Under the pieces are notes generated by a model that was given only the letters and a program-made list of their open reading frames with translations, was not told where the DNA came from and searched no databases. From positions 5,952,001 through 6,016,000 of the forward strand of contig OY720632.1 in the NCBI GenBank assembly GCA_963169105.1: DNA of 64,000 bases, given 5' to 3'. Positions 22,120-34,583 of the stretch are shown in pieces; position 1 is the first letter of the stretch, and every line of letters starts with the position of its first letter. This DNA is from Ceriagrion tenellum. Taxonomy: Eukaryota; Arthropoda; Insecta; Odonata; Coenagrionidae. Position numbers and translations under genes: made by a program.

Positions 22120-24459
22120 CGGCACCGAGGCGTGGTCCATATTCTCCTCATCTGCTATCCCTTATTCCTTCCTTTCCTCGTCTTCCTCTGGCCATCTCTC
22201 TTTCTTCCCTCTTCCACGGTCTCTCTCTCTCTCTGTGTTCATCCCCGAGACTCGTCCGTTTTTTTCTTCGCTTTTTTGAATTCTGATTTACGACTCGTTA
22301 TAAATTTCGTCGTCATTTTCCTCCCTTCACACCTCTTGCGTTTTTTTTAGCATCATCCCGCTTCATTTTTTTGCCATCTTTTTCGCGCTTTCGTATAGTT
22401 GTTTATCGCAGGCCCGTGCATAAACACTTTTTTCCCTCCCAATCCGCCCATTTTCACTCCCCACCCCCCTCTTAGACCCCACCACCCTTCCTTCCCCTCC
22501 TCTCGCCGGATAGACGCATCATTCCCCTCCGTTCCCCTCGAGGACAGCCAGAGCGTCTCCTATTCCTTCCACCTGTCCCTTGAGAATGTAGTCCATCACT
22601 TCATAGATATTTACCAAAATATACTGGTTGATCATTTACCCTTTGAAATGATGCACTGCATAGAGAAATTGTTTTTTGAAAAATGAGAAATCACTGAGGT
22701 ATAAATGTTTCCAGAAATTTAACAGGGTGTGGTTTGTATGATTCTTGAAGGATTAACAAAACTAAATCAACTACTCACCGGTATATATTTCACTGAATTA
22801 CAAAAAAGACTTCATTTGTTAAGACGTTTTCAACCAACACCGTGCAACAAAAGGGTTATGTCAGCGGCTCATACTCGCATACTTAGACCGTTTACAAACT
22901 TGGCCAACCGAACAATCTTTCCTTGGTACCATGAGCTCATTGGGCGAAGATGACGTCAAATTTACGTGACCGCTGACGCCATATTGTCTAGATACATAGT
23001 AATAAAACCGAGCAAATGAAAAAGCCGTCTTGTTATGTTCACTAAATGACCAGTTAAAATTCGGGGTGTAATGATATGCGTATTAATGACATAAAGAAGT
23101 AAAGAAACTTTCAAATAGATATTTTGTTATCATTAGTACCTATTTGTATGTGATATTTATTAACTTTTAGCGGAAAAATTATTGAATTCGCTTTATTTAA
23201 AGGATTTTTAAATGTGAATATACTGCTGAAGTATTTGGTTGCTAATAGTTCTGTAAATAATTCTATATCATGTAGATAATCCGTACTTGTTTACTTAATG
23301 GAACCCACAAATTCTGATTTCCTTGCTCTGGAAGAAAAACAATTCTCTCATTGAGAGAATTATGGTCCTAGATATGAAAGGTACTCTTAGTTACCCACAA
23401 TTTTATCAACATCATTAGTTTCAACTGACGAATATCATAATTGTTAATAGCGTTGAGCGTTGGAGAAGTTTTACTGAATTCATCAAAGAAGGGGGACAAA
23501 TGACTATTGGGGTAAATATAATTTGTGTTCACCTGAATTACGTTAGTTACAACGCATGTATTTGATCAGTCAACAGTTGAAGATAATTTGTAGTTTTTTC
23601 GGCTTGTAATACATTTATGTACTGATACGTTTTTTTTCTATATGCAAAAAAACCTTGTGCCTATTTGTATATTAAAACGTTGACTGTGGTGAAATATAGA
23701 GGGAGATATGTCGTTCACTTTAGCAGCCCCTAGCAATCAAAGCAAAATCATTATTTGCCGCGTCATGACATGTGAATTATTTTATCCATAAGCAATAAGA
23801 TTTTTAAAATATTGCCTTCAAAATCGTCGCATGGGAATGAGAAGCATTATCAAGAAGTAATCGACTTCAATCTTCCTCCAACATTATACTCACGGATGCC
23901 GCTTTTCGTATGTTTTACGAGATGATGGCCGCATGATGTCTCTTCCATCGTAGAATGGATACGAAAGTGTCAAGTAAGGATTACACTCCGTCTGCCTAGG
24001 GATCATGATCACTTGATTGGCAGTTAACTATACATTTGCCAAGTTCGACTCCGGCCTAATTTACACAACTGATAATTTCAATAGTATGAAACATGAGTCA
24101 TTGCTTCATAAATGTTACATAATTTACTAGAAAAAAATTTGAATATGGAATCTATAAAGTATAGGGAGAACTCTCGATTAAAATACATGAATATTATTTC
24201 GCCAAAATCCCTCCCTCCTCTTTCTTGTTCTTTCTTCATTGATTATCCAGCATTTCCTTCGTTCACCATGATCTTGACTGCTTTAAAAATGGGCGAGGTC
24301 CATAGAAATTACAGTGCGAGTGGTATAAGATGTAGATAAACCACAAGAAGTCGAAAGTGATGATATTGTATAGAGGTGAACGCGAGGCTGATGCAGAATT
24401 GCTCTGGCTCATGTAACATTTTATAGGAGAAGGGAATTGATAAGGAGTGGTCTCAGAAG
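22120..24459. other. Non-coding, nothing recognised apart from a pyrimidine tract
   Basis: C/T-rich from about 22140 to 22570. Farther right the DNA is AT-rich and unique. A short perfect hairpin lies at 23341-23361 and is listed separately. Confidence 0.45.
23341..23361. repeat. Perfect 9-bp stem, 3-base loop hairpin
   Basis: AATTCTCTC, loop ATT, then the exact complement GAGAGAATT. Compact enough to fold in RNA or as a cruciform. No associated T-run or gene. Confidence 0.6.
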
Positions 24460-24790
24460 AAGATACCTTAAGGATGGACTGGTGAAAACTTCTATTCAAT
24501 GTACTTAAGAGCGTGGCGCTCTATGGGTTGGAGATTTGGTCATTGGAAAGGAGGAATGTTGTGTAGACTGAAGGTGTTTGACAGGTCGCCTTAGAGAAGG
24601 ATCGAGAGGGTGAACTAGGTGGTGACAAGGACAAACAAGGAGGTATTGAATATGATTGTAGAGGAGAGAAAGCTAGTGGCAGAAGTTTGCAGATGGAATA
24701 GTGATCGATGAAGGACGTTTTGACATGAGATTGAAATATTAAGGAGGGAATTGTTTTAGAATAGATCGAGAGAATCTTCTTAAATGAAGG
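24460..24790 (+). pseudogene. Heavily decayed RTE-like reverse transcriptase relic
   Basis: Plus-strand frames contain LVKT, then YGLEIWSLERRN, then RIERVN, a stop, TNKEVLNM and EERKLV. These are pieces of the YGSEIWTL, EAFEMW and TNEEVL region near the C-terminus of RTE-like non-LTR elements. Several stops and at least one frameshift separate the pieces. The downstream boundary is unclear. Confidence 0.55.
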
Positions 24791-24925
24791 CTTAGAATTT
24801 TAGTGGGTGAAAATGACCAAACACGTAGTTAGATGTTGGTATTGTGTTGGTTGAGAGCATGCTATACCTAGGAGATTGCAGACGACTGGGGATTTTTCAG
24901 TGTAGAATTGAAATGTTGAGTAGAA

Positions 24926-24958
24926 CAGTTGAGTAGAACAAATTATTCTACTCAACTG
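24926..24958. repeat. Perfect 12-bp stem, 9-base loop hairpin
   Basis: CAGTTGAGTAGA at 24926-24937 and its exact reverse complement at 24947-24958. The left arm is itself a partial direct repeat of the TTGAGTAGAACA just before it, so replication slippage or template switching may have formed it. Confidence 0.7.
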
Positions 24959-25129
24959 ATTCATAGGAAATTCGTGTTAGGTTTTCGACAAACGTGAAAA
25001 TCGCGAAAAATTCGATTTATTGGAACCGAATCGAACGAGCCAAAATTCGAGTACAATGTAATCGGATTCTACTTTAGGGAATTTTATATTTTTCCATTCT
25101 GGAACATTGCTGTTCAACTGTGCAAAATT

Positions 25130-25240
25130 CCACAGAGAAAAAAATCATCCGCCTTAACAGGGATTCGAACCAGAATCCATCGATTTCCGGCCGAGTTAGT
25201 CAGTTTATCCAGTTAAGCTACCGAGGAGGCATCCTCTTTC
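25130..25240 (-). mobile_element. tRNA-like SINE head
   Basis: On the minus strand an A-box-like GGTAGCTTAACTGG is followed ~45 bases later by a B box GGTTCGAATCCC and then a T-rich stretch. The acceptor arms do not pair well, so this is not a working tRNA gene. The layout resembles 47645-47725 (GATAGCTTAACTG and GGTTTGAGTCCC, then GAATAATTTTTCCTC), suggesting a tRNA-derived SINE family. Confidence 0.55.
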
Positions 25241-25259
25241 CCTGTGGATATTAGTGACC

Positions 25260-26053
25260 ATTACGGGACCAGATGTTCTCGACTGCCGGACATACAATGT
25301 AACATCCAGGCGCTACTGAGATAATGATTTTTGCACAATTGTGAATTGCGGGTGACTCCAAAAAAAAGTGCAACTCCGTGGCTAGTCCCGGATAGCTTAA
25401 AATCTGAAAAATTGCTGTTCAATAATCGTGTAAACGAAATTTGATAATTTTAAACTACTTTCATCTGAAAATGATTGCTGTCTTTATTTACATCAAATCA
25501 AATTCCGCCATGCTTAATGGGGAATTATTCTAGTTTAATATAAGTTTTGAATATGGTCCTTTTCTTGACTGGAGGAAAATCTTGATCGTATTATCGCACA
25601 CGGATGTGCTTCCCTGGAAATATATTTACGCGGTCTTCGGTTTAAGCCCGTTCTCCCCTTTCCGTTCGTTCCTTCCACGCTTCAAAGGGATAAGGAGAGA
25701 GCCTCCCTTTCGAGTTCGAATCCTCGTCCTCTGGATTCCCTTTGATGTTTCGCTTTGTATATACGCCTCCCTCACCTCTTTTACCTCTCTCGCCGGAATG
25801 TGCTTCGCATGTGCTCCGGCCACCCGCCCTTCCGCATCATACCTCTTAGTTCGCCACCGCTATTGCTTCAACTTTAGTCATTAAACATCATCCGCTCCGC
25901 GCTCATACAAACTTTTCACTGATGATCACGTTTTACTTATTGCGTTTTTGCACTTCAACGCAGGTGTTTCATTCCTATGTAGCTATCTGCTGTTCGTTTC
26001 CGAGTTTTGTTTTTTCGTTTCAAGCGAGATAAAATTCAGTTTCAGCGATTCTC
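25260..26053. other. Non-coding, nothing recognised
   Basis: Unique AT-rich DNA with short frames lacking domains. Confidence 0.45.
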
Positions 26054-26603
26054 TTAAAGTAGTCCGAGCGGAATATCATTTTACTTAGAAATCAATGAAT
26101 TTGGTCTCATTTTAAAGAAAAATATCTCACCCTTATAATTACATCAAAAATTTAACCCCTTATTGCATTACTTTCCGAGATATTTGCTAAAAAAACACCA
26201 GCCCTTTTACATGGGAAATTGTACGTGTATGCACTCCAGAGAGACATTATTTACAAAATGAGGAATTTCTAACACTTCGATGTCGGTAAAAAACTAACAG
26301 CGTGTAGTTTGTATGTTTTATGAACTATTTTTTTTAAATTAATCATATTGTCACCACAGTAGGTTCTTGGGTATCACAAAAAACCTTCCGTTTTGAAGGA
26401 GTTTCAAACGCACCGCACAAAAAAACGAGTCAAGTTAAAGATTTACTTAGATTTACTTGCAATTTCTGTCATATAAAACAATATAATTGCACCATTAATA
26501 ATGCTATATTTATGTGTCCTACAGCTGGTGAAATTGAAACGTATAATTCGAATACGGCCTCTATTTTTATGACTAGGGAACTATCTCTCTCGGACTACTT
26601 TAA
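26054..26603. mobile_element. TTAA-flanked miniature element, copy 3
   Basis: Begins TTAA then AGTAGTCCGAGCGGAATATC and ends with ACTACT then TTAA (26600-26603). It aligns with copy 4 more closely than with the others: both have CTTGGGTATCACAAAAAA and GAAGGAGTTTCAAACGC where copies 1, 2 and 5 differ. It is slightly shorter, with a deletion near 26450 in the LTYLDIF-equivalent AT-rich zone. No open frame. Confidence 0.85.
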
Positions 26604-27962
26604 GTTGTGCACCGATTGTATTTCCCCAAATTTGCCTTCGATTTGGAGGTCTCTGTCAGAATTTCGATGGTTTGAACACTGGGTTTAGTCGCGTCCTGCT
26701 CGCATTTTACGTTTTTTTGTGGTATGAAGACACGACCTTGCACATATTTAATCCTACTTTATTTTTCAGTAATACGTATGCTCTTCGCTGACGAGACGGA
26801 TATATGTAAATGAGTAGGTGAGAATCGGTTTTACTCAAGCACCCAGAAAATTTCAATTGCGTTCATTTTCTTACAATAAGTTGCGAGCGTGATTTTTTAC
26901 TGAGGTCATTACCTTAAACTACGAGATGTTTGGAACACGAAAAAATGTGCTAGAAGCTCACCTGAGCGCCATTTGCGTAAGCCGTAGCTGCTTGAAGAAA
27001 CCTTTCAATAAGTTCGCTCACTAACGTCATTTCCCCGTATCTCTTGATATTCCTTTGCCGTAAATGCTAAATACGCGTTACGTGTCCGAGAAGCCTGTCT
27101 CCTTGGTTACGAGGCAAATTATGTCACAAGGCGTATCGTTAGAATTTTAAGGATTTTTATTTTAATTATACAGCATTACTTTGCATTTGTTAACCACAGA
27201 AATGTATAGTTTTTGTAATCTTCTTTCAACTCTCAAATAATTAGTAATGATTTTTCAAGAGATAATAGTTTAAGCTGGCACCTCATTGTATGAATCTCAC
27301 CTTGAGAAAGAAAGTCACAGTTTTAAACGAAGTTTCTAATTCACTGAAATCAAACTTAGGTGTACAAGCTCTAATGATTTAGGTTCTTTAAACGTTCTCA
27401 AACGAATGGGATTTCCTTGGAATGGCACATTCTCTGAGAAGCTAACGGATAAAATATCGTTCAATTTTTCTCATCTTTTCCGACTTGCATTATCTGCTTG
27501 AGTGCACACAATAAATTAATGGAGATTGGGGTGGAGGGAGGGACAGCGTAGGAGAGAGGTCTTCTCATGGACTCCTTCTTATTTAACGAGAAGGAGAGTT
27601 AAAAAGAAGGAAACGCTGCGACTCTGGATTTTCTTGAATTCTATTTTATAAAAAATTGAAGACTGCGCTGGGGAGGGCGAGGGGAGTTACTGGGGAGAGA
27701 GAGATGGGAATTATTATTAAAGCTGCAAGAGACTGAAAATTTCACCGCACGAAAACTTTTCGGAGAGCGGAAGTCGGAACAGCTTTGAATTAATTTGAAA
27801 CGAATTTCCCATTTCGAGGGATAGAGGGAGTTCCGAGCGACTGCGAGACGGGATATTTCACTTCTCCATTTATCCCTCCTCCTCCTCTTCATCGCCCCAC
27901 CCCCTCTTGCACTCGAGGCGGCCGATTATAAATGCGAGGCGAGTTATTCTTCTGTTTCTAGG
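26604..27962. other. Non-coding, nothing recognised
   Basis: Unique AT-rich DNA, becoming purine-rich near 27520-27730, where CTCCTTCT and AGAAGGAG form a small hairpin around 27570-27595. Confidence 0.45.
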
Positions 27963-27966
27963 TTAA

Positions 27967-28725
27967 CCCGGGAAAGGGCGCGCGGGGTGTAATTGACACC
28001 ACAAGGTTATTTTTTGATACATTTTTTGTCCATCGTTGTATCTACAATGCTACAAGTTTTCATACCTTCAAATCTCTTACATTCTGACGAATTTATGTCA
28101 GCAGTTCATAAACATTTCATTTTGCTTCGAATTCGGAACGAGTCAAAGCGTTCTGGGGTGAGGTCCCTTGGGAATCGTCAGACTACCCCCGAGCTGTTTT
28201 CCTGCATCAATACTGCGGCTATAATGGTAATAAATATCCCTTTCATAAGCAAATATCACTCTCTACTGATGCTGTTTCAATATACTTCAACTCTATTAAA
28301 CTTTTCCTGTAATATTTGTAAATGATTTTACAAGTTTTCTTTCATAATTTCATTTGAGAAATTCAACCCTTTTTTGACGTCAAATATAGAAATTGTAAGT
28401 GCTGATCGTGTTTTTTCTTATTTTGCATGTAGAACATCATGTTCAGAAGGTTTAATAAGAAACACCTTGTCTTAGAAAACATGAGTTGATAAGGTAACAT
28501 CAATTATTTTTATGAGTCCCTAATAGGCTGCTGAAAAGACTTCTGTTGAATATTTTTCTCCCGACTTCAGCTTATTAGTCATAATGTAAAAATAAATACG
28601 TATCTTGAAGGTAATAAGAGAGTTCCATTTTAAAAATAAGACAAAGTGACAATATTTTTTCAAGGAAAAAGATAAAAATTAATTGCTTTGGGGTGTGGAT
28701 GACACCCCGCGCGCCCTCTCCCGGT
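27967..28725. mobile_element. piggyBac-like non-autonomous element
   Basis: TTAA at 27963-27966 and 28726-28729 flanks a 759-bp element. The left end CCCGGGAAAGGGCGCGCGGG and the right end read inward, CCGGGAGAGGGCGCGCGGG, form a terminal inverted repeat of ~38 bp. TTAA duplication with a C/G-rich end is typical of piggyBac elements. Each end carries its own small stem-loop (GGTGT and ACACC around a 5-base loop). The interior is AT-rich; the longest frame (27993-28325, 110 codons) resembles no transposase I know, so movement would need an enzyme from elsewhere. Confidence 0.85.
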
Positions 28726-28729
28726 TTAA

Positions 28730-30015
28730 GAATCGCGTGCGTGGACTTTTGTCAGTGAGTGTGTGAGTACTGTCGGTCTTAGGGGAGGAATGGGGGAGCT
28801 AGCAGGAGTGCTTGTTTTCATTTTCCCCCTCACCACCCTCCCCTCCCTGTCTTCGACTGTCACACCGAGGTCACAACCTTATAGCCGTATATAGACGGGA
28901 CGATTACTCTGAGGCCGAGTTATTGTGTTTCCTGCTTCCAAGTGAAATATCTGAGGTAATTAAAAGCTTAATGTTTCTTTTTAAACGAATTTTACGATGT
29001 GTTCTAGCGGAAATGTGTACAATAAATTTGGAAAAAAATACTTTATTTTAGATGGTCTCCTGCACTTTGTGACTTCCACAATATTATAAAGACACGACAA
29101 GTTTCGGCTGTTTATCACTTCTCTATGTCCTTTTACTGAGCCAAAATCCATTGTATATACAATGAACCTTTCATTTCATATACAGAACGACAAACGGAAT
29201 AGCTATTGAAATGGAAGTTCTATGCGCATAAGGATGCGTCAGTGTCCCTATTATGAATTATAAATCATCACTCATTAACGTGTATTGCTATTATTTACTT
29301 TTTACCTGTCCAAAATGACTAAAATCTTATGTAAGTCTACCTCTCATGCCAATTGCTAGGTATAGCTAACTAAAAAGCCGTAATTTACGCGTTTTTTCGT
29401 AACGGCCGGTAAATTTTATATTAAATGCCATTTGCATTAATTATTATTTTAGATATACTTCCTTACCTTTTCCGATGTTTCGTTTTTTTTATTTGGGAGA
29501 CACTAAACACATACCATTAAGAGCAGACGACATGCTTTTCATTGCTCTTTACCTGCCTGTTTCTCCATGAGATACGTTGGAGGAGTTGACACTATATTCT
29601 GTATCACCTGCCTTGCCGATACTATCCCTATTTCTCATAATTCAGCATTCTATGAATTAAAAAAGTGTAAATAGCTAGGTTTACGCCTATTACGCTAATA
29701 GTATATCAGGGACTCTAAATATGGCGGACGGTTACGCCCACCCGGCTTCACCTTCGCTTACGGCCGAGTATAGGCAGCGCCACCTCTCGTACCATAATAA
29801 CTCAATGGTCACAACAGTGGGGAGAGATCACTACCGTCGCTTTAGCGTTGTCCTTTGTTCTCCGCTGCGATCTACTCCGCGTTTTCCTCCCGCGGTTGTT
29901 CTCCCGACTCATGAGTAACAACCTTTTTCTCAAAATCGAAGGATTCAAAGTCAAGACGGGAATTTTTGCACGACTCCATTTCATTAGATTTGGTCTAAAA
30001 TAATCAATCAATTTC
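28730..30015. other. Non-coding, nothing recognised apart from a CTCF-like motif
   Basis: Unique DNA. The stretch 29720-29900 is CpG-richer than its surroundings and contains GGCAGCGCCACCTCTC at 29773-29788, whose complement resembles the insect CTCF core AGGTGGCGCT. Confidence 0.4.
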
Positions 30016-30516
30016 CTAAAGGCCGTTGCCTTGTCGATGCAACCATTCATCTCCGTCATTTGCCGTTCGCTTCAGTCCCACGTAGTTGCTGAATCCTATC
30101 TTCTTATTGATCTTGTCCAAATATTTCTTCCTCGGCCGTCTTCTTCCTTCCTTTCCTAGTATTTTTCCTTCAAGAATGTTTGCTACAAATAAATTGCGTC
30201 TGAAGACGTCCAATAAATTTTATTTTTCCCTTTTCCATCTCCGCCAGTAATCCTCTCTCTTCCTGCACTTCCCTTGAAACTTCCAGATTTGTTTTTCTTT
30301 CTGTCCAGCTTGTTCTTTTCATCTTCCGTCATATCCACATTCCAGCAGCCTCAAGTATGCTCCTAAGCCTAATTTGCCTACTGTCCAACTTTCACTTCCA
30401 TACAGTAGCGCATTTAAAACACACTGATTTGGCTTGTAAATGAATGACTGAAGTAAACCTTTGTTTTCTTGATTGTATGGTTTGAACAGAGGCCTCCATC
30501 CGGAATCTATGAACAC
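30016..30516 (-). pseudogene. RTE-like reverse transcriptase C-terminal relic, frameshifted
   Basis: The minus strand reads LLYGSESWTVG, then a rank of charged residues, then in a second frame TNLEVSREVQEERG and IKFIG, and back in a third frame NILEGKILGKEGRRRPRKKYLD and ANDGDEWLHRQG. This is the usual order at the end of one RTE-like family (YGSESWT, IGHxxRH, GRRRPRK, WLHRQG). At least two frameshifts and a stop show it is dead. 5'-truncated. Confidence 0.7.
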
Positions 30517-33500
30517 ACGAATCCATTCTCAAGCGATATTGGGTTCGTTTACTGATTGCCTCCAATTCAATTCAATTGCTCAATTATTTTGGTGTGGCTC
30601 TCATTGAGCATGGATAGGAGTGACCGCTCTGTTGGCCGCACAAATGGACGCCTTGAGCATGAGAAGACCTGAGCAGTACATTTCCTTTTTATTCCTCCAA
30701 ATTGTGTGAGGAGGCTGAAGTGCGACCAAGAGCGCAGTTGACAGAAATATAGCCAATCAGCAAACACGGCCAAATCCATAAGCGAATCACGTGACCGAAG
30801 AATCCATGATGGTGGCCTTGTTTTAATCATGCAATCTAAAAAATTGTTTACTTTTCATTTACTTTTGAGCGAATTTTGTGTATGTCAACATCGCTATCAT
30901 CTTTAACGGACTCTGAATTACTACACTCATATGTTGTACTGTTGTACTGTTCCTTTCTCTATGGCGCTAATGACACTTCATGCTTTCCAAGTTGAAATAA
31001 CAAATGTTTTTTACAAAACATTTTTGTGGCTCGTGCTACACTGAGTAGTGTTAAATATATTTCTTTTTGTACATTTGTACTTACATTAATGATTATTGCT
31101 AGTAATGGTCGGAACATATCTATAAGGAACCTGCAATATGGTCAAGGTACACTCTTATGTCATTTTTTAATGTATCAACATTTTTCCGCATATGTTACGA
31201 GTGTATGTTATATTTTGTAATGAGCTCCAGCCTCGCTTATGTTGTTAATTTGCTGTTCAATTATACTTTGGGATGCTAAGCCATGATATCAACTTGCTTC
31301 ACCCGAATTAAAGCTTTGAATAATAATTAGTGTGGACTTTTGTTATTGATAGCTTTCTTACCTAAAAATAAGTGAGAAATCCGTGCGCGAGCAAGAAATG
31401 AGAAATCACAGGAAAATGTCTCCAGTGGCCGCGGCTGTTGGAGCTGAATGTTTCAGCCATTGACCGACCTGCGCGTCCACTAAGAGTGTCGCAAAGTATT
31501 CGGGTTCCCTCATTGCCCTCATCTTTTGTATTCTCTTGGAGTTTCCATTTCATTCCGACTGAAGCATTATGATTTTGATTTTACGTGCGAAAGCAATTAC
31601 GTAAAATCTCCCGAGAAATCAGTGTAAAACAAAATCCGATTCTAGGGAAAAATTGCTAAGCTCTTCATCGTGATGAATCAGCGAGAATTTGGGCTATTTC
31701 CACAGGTGGGAGAATAAAAACTATGTCATCAATGGTCATTATTCTTGGAGAACTTGACTGTTTTAGAATGAGGGTGATGTGAAGTGGTTGCGTCAAGTCT
31801 GCAGAGATCACTGTATTCATAAGGGCTGACCATTTCAAACTTTAACGCAGTGATTTCATAAAGAAAACCAAGGGCACGTAATATGAACCAAGAAAACTTG
31901 ATTTACTGGTGCGGATAATCGTCGTCTGCGTGCTTCCAGTCGGATGAGTGATTGAGTCTTTGAATCCGTCCCACGGTGGCCGACAGTCTTGTCGAGCAAC
32001 AAGTTGTCGTTCCAGAGATGGGACTTAGACCGTTAACTCTCGTGTGATCGCCGTCAGTGCCCTCTTAGGTAAAAAATCTAATGCTCTGAATACACCTGCT
32101 AAATTTAAAGTAGTTTTCTAAGAAAGATAAAGTTTGAAAATTTAATTGCGTCAAGCTTATGCAAATATGAACTCATTTATTATTTCCAGACGGAACACGT
32201 ACATGGTGTCTCAAAATTTCTCCCGTTGCTGGACTGGAGGAGTTTCTTATACCGATATAAGTATTTCTCCCTGCCGGCTCTAAGGTTTACATTATCTTTA
32301 TTTATTGTATACACTGGGAATTGGGAGAAATTGTTCGTCCATATTGTTGATTCCACCGAGGAGTATTTTTTGTCTTTGCGACTGTTAACTTTGTAATTCT
32401 CAGCAACAAGACCATGACCTTGGTTGCATATTCTCCTCGGACCTTTTTCTCGAAGGTAAGTTTTGATTAGTGTCCCTGATTGCCGGGTTTTTCAAAGCCA
32501 TTTAAAGCTCTTACCCACAAGAACATTTGTTGCCTCGTTGTAATAACATCAGTTAGGTTACCATATCTTCCATATTTTTAAGATAGAGCTGTGATTTTAG
32601 CTACAATGAATTGAAAAATAAATTTAATAAAAGTTTTATTCTTACACATTTTTGTTATCTCTGAAACTAAGAGCACTATCGTACATTATATGTTTTTAAG
32701 GAATTAAACTTCGACGAATATTCGAGAGCCATCTTGAAAATAAGATACCTATAGCACTGATGATAGCAGAACATGAACAAATATCGTGGTGCACATCTTA
32801 TGCACCACGGTGAAAAGTTTCAAATCTCCTCAATCGATACCAGTCATTGAAATTTGGTGTTTTCATTATGATTGCAGAATACTTCCGAAAAAACGTTTAC
32901 TTTGCCATAGTTCGGTAACTAAGGGGTTGCGACCCCATGTTGCAATGATAAAAAATGCTGAAAATCACCTCCCCTACCTCCTCCAGAAGTTTCGAACTTT
33001 CCTCCTGAAACACCCTCTGTATGTATATCTCATGACAGTGGTTAAACTTTTGTCAACAAGGGTAGGCTTCCGAGTAAAGTGTCTCGTGGCATCAAAAGTG
33101 GATAGAGTCGGCGGTTTCGATGAGAGGGGCGTGCTGGAAGGGGAAAGAGGAGCTTCGCTTCGGGGGGCGAAGGGGGGTGGGGATATTGATGGGGGAGGGG
33201 GAATGGGGGAGGCAAAATGGGAGTGGAAGGACAACACGGTAAGGAGAGTGCGCGAGAGGGCGAGGGAGGTGAAGGAGAGGGGGGAGGGTGGATGGGGGAG
33301 GTGGAAGAGGCGGGGGTAAGAAAACAAAGCGAGAAGGGAAAGAAGGAAGAGAACGGGAGCGACGTCTCCTCTCCAGCCACTTTTGAGGGTTTTTCGGGTT
33401 TTACACTCCCTCGGGAGGAGAGCGTCCTTCTCCTCCTCTCTGTCTCCTTGCTTTGCTTCTCTCACGGCCCCTCCCCTTGTACACTTTTTTTCCTCTCCTC

Positions 33501-34583
33501 CCCAAGTTTTAAAGAACAGGAGGGAGAGTAATGAACCGTTAAAATTGCCCCGGATAGCCCCGAGGGGGTGAACCGTTTTAGAGAAGGGCAAAAGAATCGA
33601 ACTGCTCGCCTTGGCCTTTCTGCCATCCCCCATACGCCACCCCCTCCCCCCCCTCTCCCTGCGGCCCCTTGCGAGTTAATTTGAAAAAGAAGGCAAGGGA
33701 AGGAGAGAGGGAGAGGAGGAGGACAGCGGACGAAAAGAAGAGGTTTCTATGTGTCCTTTCGTATTTTTTAACAGGAAAAAATAGCGCGGAGATGTGAAAA
33801 AGGGCATGGGACCGAAACGGGGGGAGACAATTCGAAGGGACCCAACATCCCTCCTTGATGCACCCCTCTCTTTCTTTCTCTCTCTCCGCTTCAGCGCCCT
33901 CTCTTCCATCGCTCCATTGCCATTCACTCTTCTCTCTCTCACTCTGTGGAAAAGGGAATGAGAATTGAAGGAGGGAGAAGAGGAGAGTGGGCTGAGATGA
34001 GAGTGAAAGAAGGAATGGTGGGTGACGGGAGCGCCACAGCGGGAGTAATGTGAGTTTGGGAGGATGTGAGGGGAATAAAAGAGAGGAGTGTCGTGCAACA
34101 GTCGTAGCTGAGGGGGGGTGGGGAGGTTGCCGGAGTGTGTTTCAGAAAGGGATGTGGGTCCATACGATTGGCGAATGCAAGGGGAGATGTTGCAGATGCT
34201 GGGACGGAGGAATACTATGCAATATTAATAAATACTGCTTTTTTCGTTGATTCTTGCAGTTCATTTTAATTTAATAAATGGGCGAAAGTTTTATGTAAAG
34301 AAAGCAGCTACTATCCGCGGGTCATCAGTGAAGCCATTGAAATAGAAAAAAGACCAAACAACTTAAACTGAGAGGATGGCTACAAACCCCATTATACGTG
34401 GAAAAGACTTTTGCAGTAATCAAGTAAAAGAAATTCTCTCACATAATAACCACCGAAGTTTGTTTTTTTATTTATGATTGTTGTCTCAGAAAGCCTGACG
34501 ATGCCAGCAGAATAGCCAGGAGAAACTGTTGCTGAAATAGTAATTATAACGCAGTAAATGCAAAAAGACACTTTTATCCTAAA
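30517..34583. other. Non-coding, with two long purine-rich tracts
   Basis: Mostly AT-rich unique DNA. Purine-rich tracts lie at about 33120-33350 and 33690-34130, with the complementary pyrimidine bias at 33410-33520. They yield long low-complexity frames on both strands that I do not accept as genes. A perfect hairpin at 32785-32809 is listed separately. Confidence 0.45.
32785..32809. repeat. Perfect 9-bp stem, 7-base loop hairpin
   Basis: CGTGGTGCA, loop CATCTTA, then TGCACCACG. Allowing G-T pairs it extends by three more positions. No adjacent gene. Confidence 0.65.

Noticed and set aside
25150..25240. Possible functional tRNA gene on the minus strand
   Set aside because: A and B boxes are present but the acceptor stem does not pair and the anticodon arm is not recognisable, so a SINE head fits better.
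28812..29051. 79-codon frame after the piggyBac-like element
   Set aside because: No domain, no splice context, and it begins in a C-rich stretch.
32974..33633. Long minus-strand frame of 219 codons
   Set aside because: Its length comes from a purine-rich tract read as pyrimidine codons (S, P, L). Overlapping frames of similar length exist on both strands.
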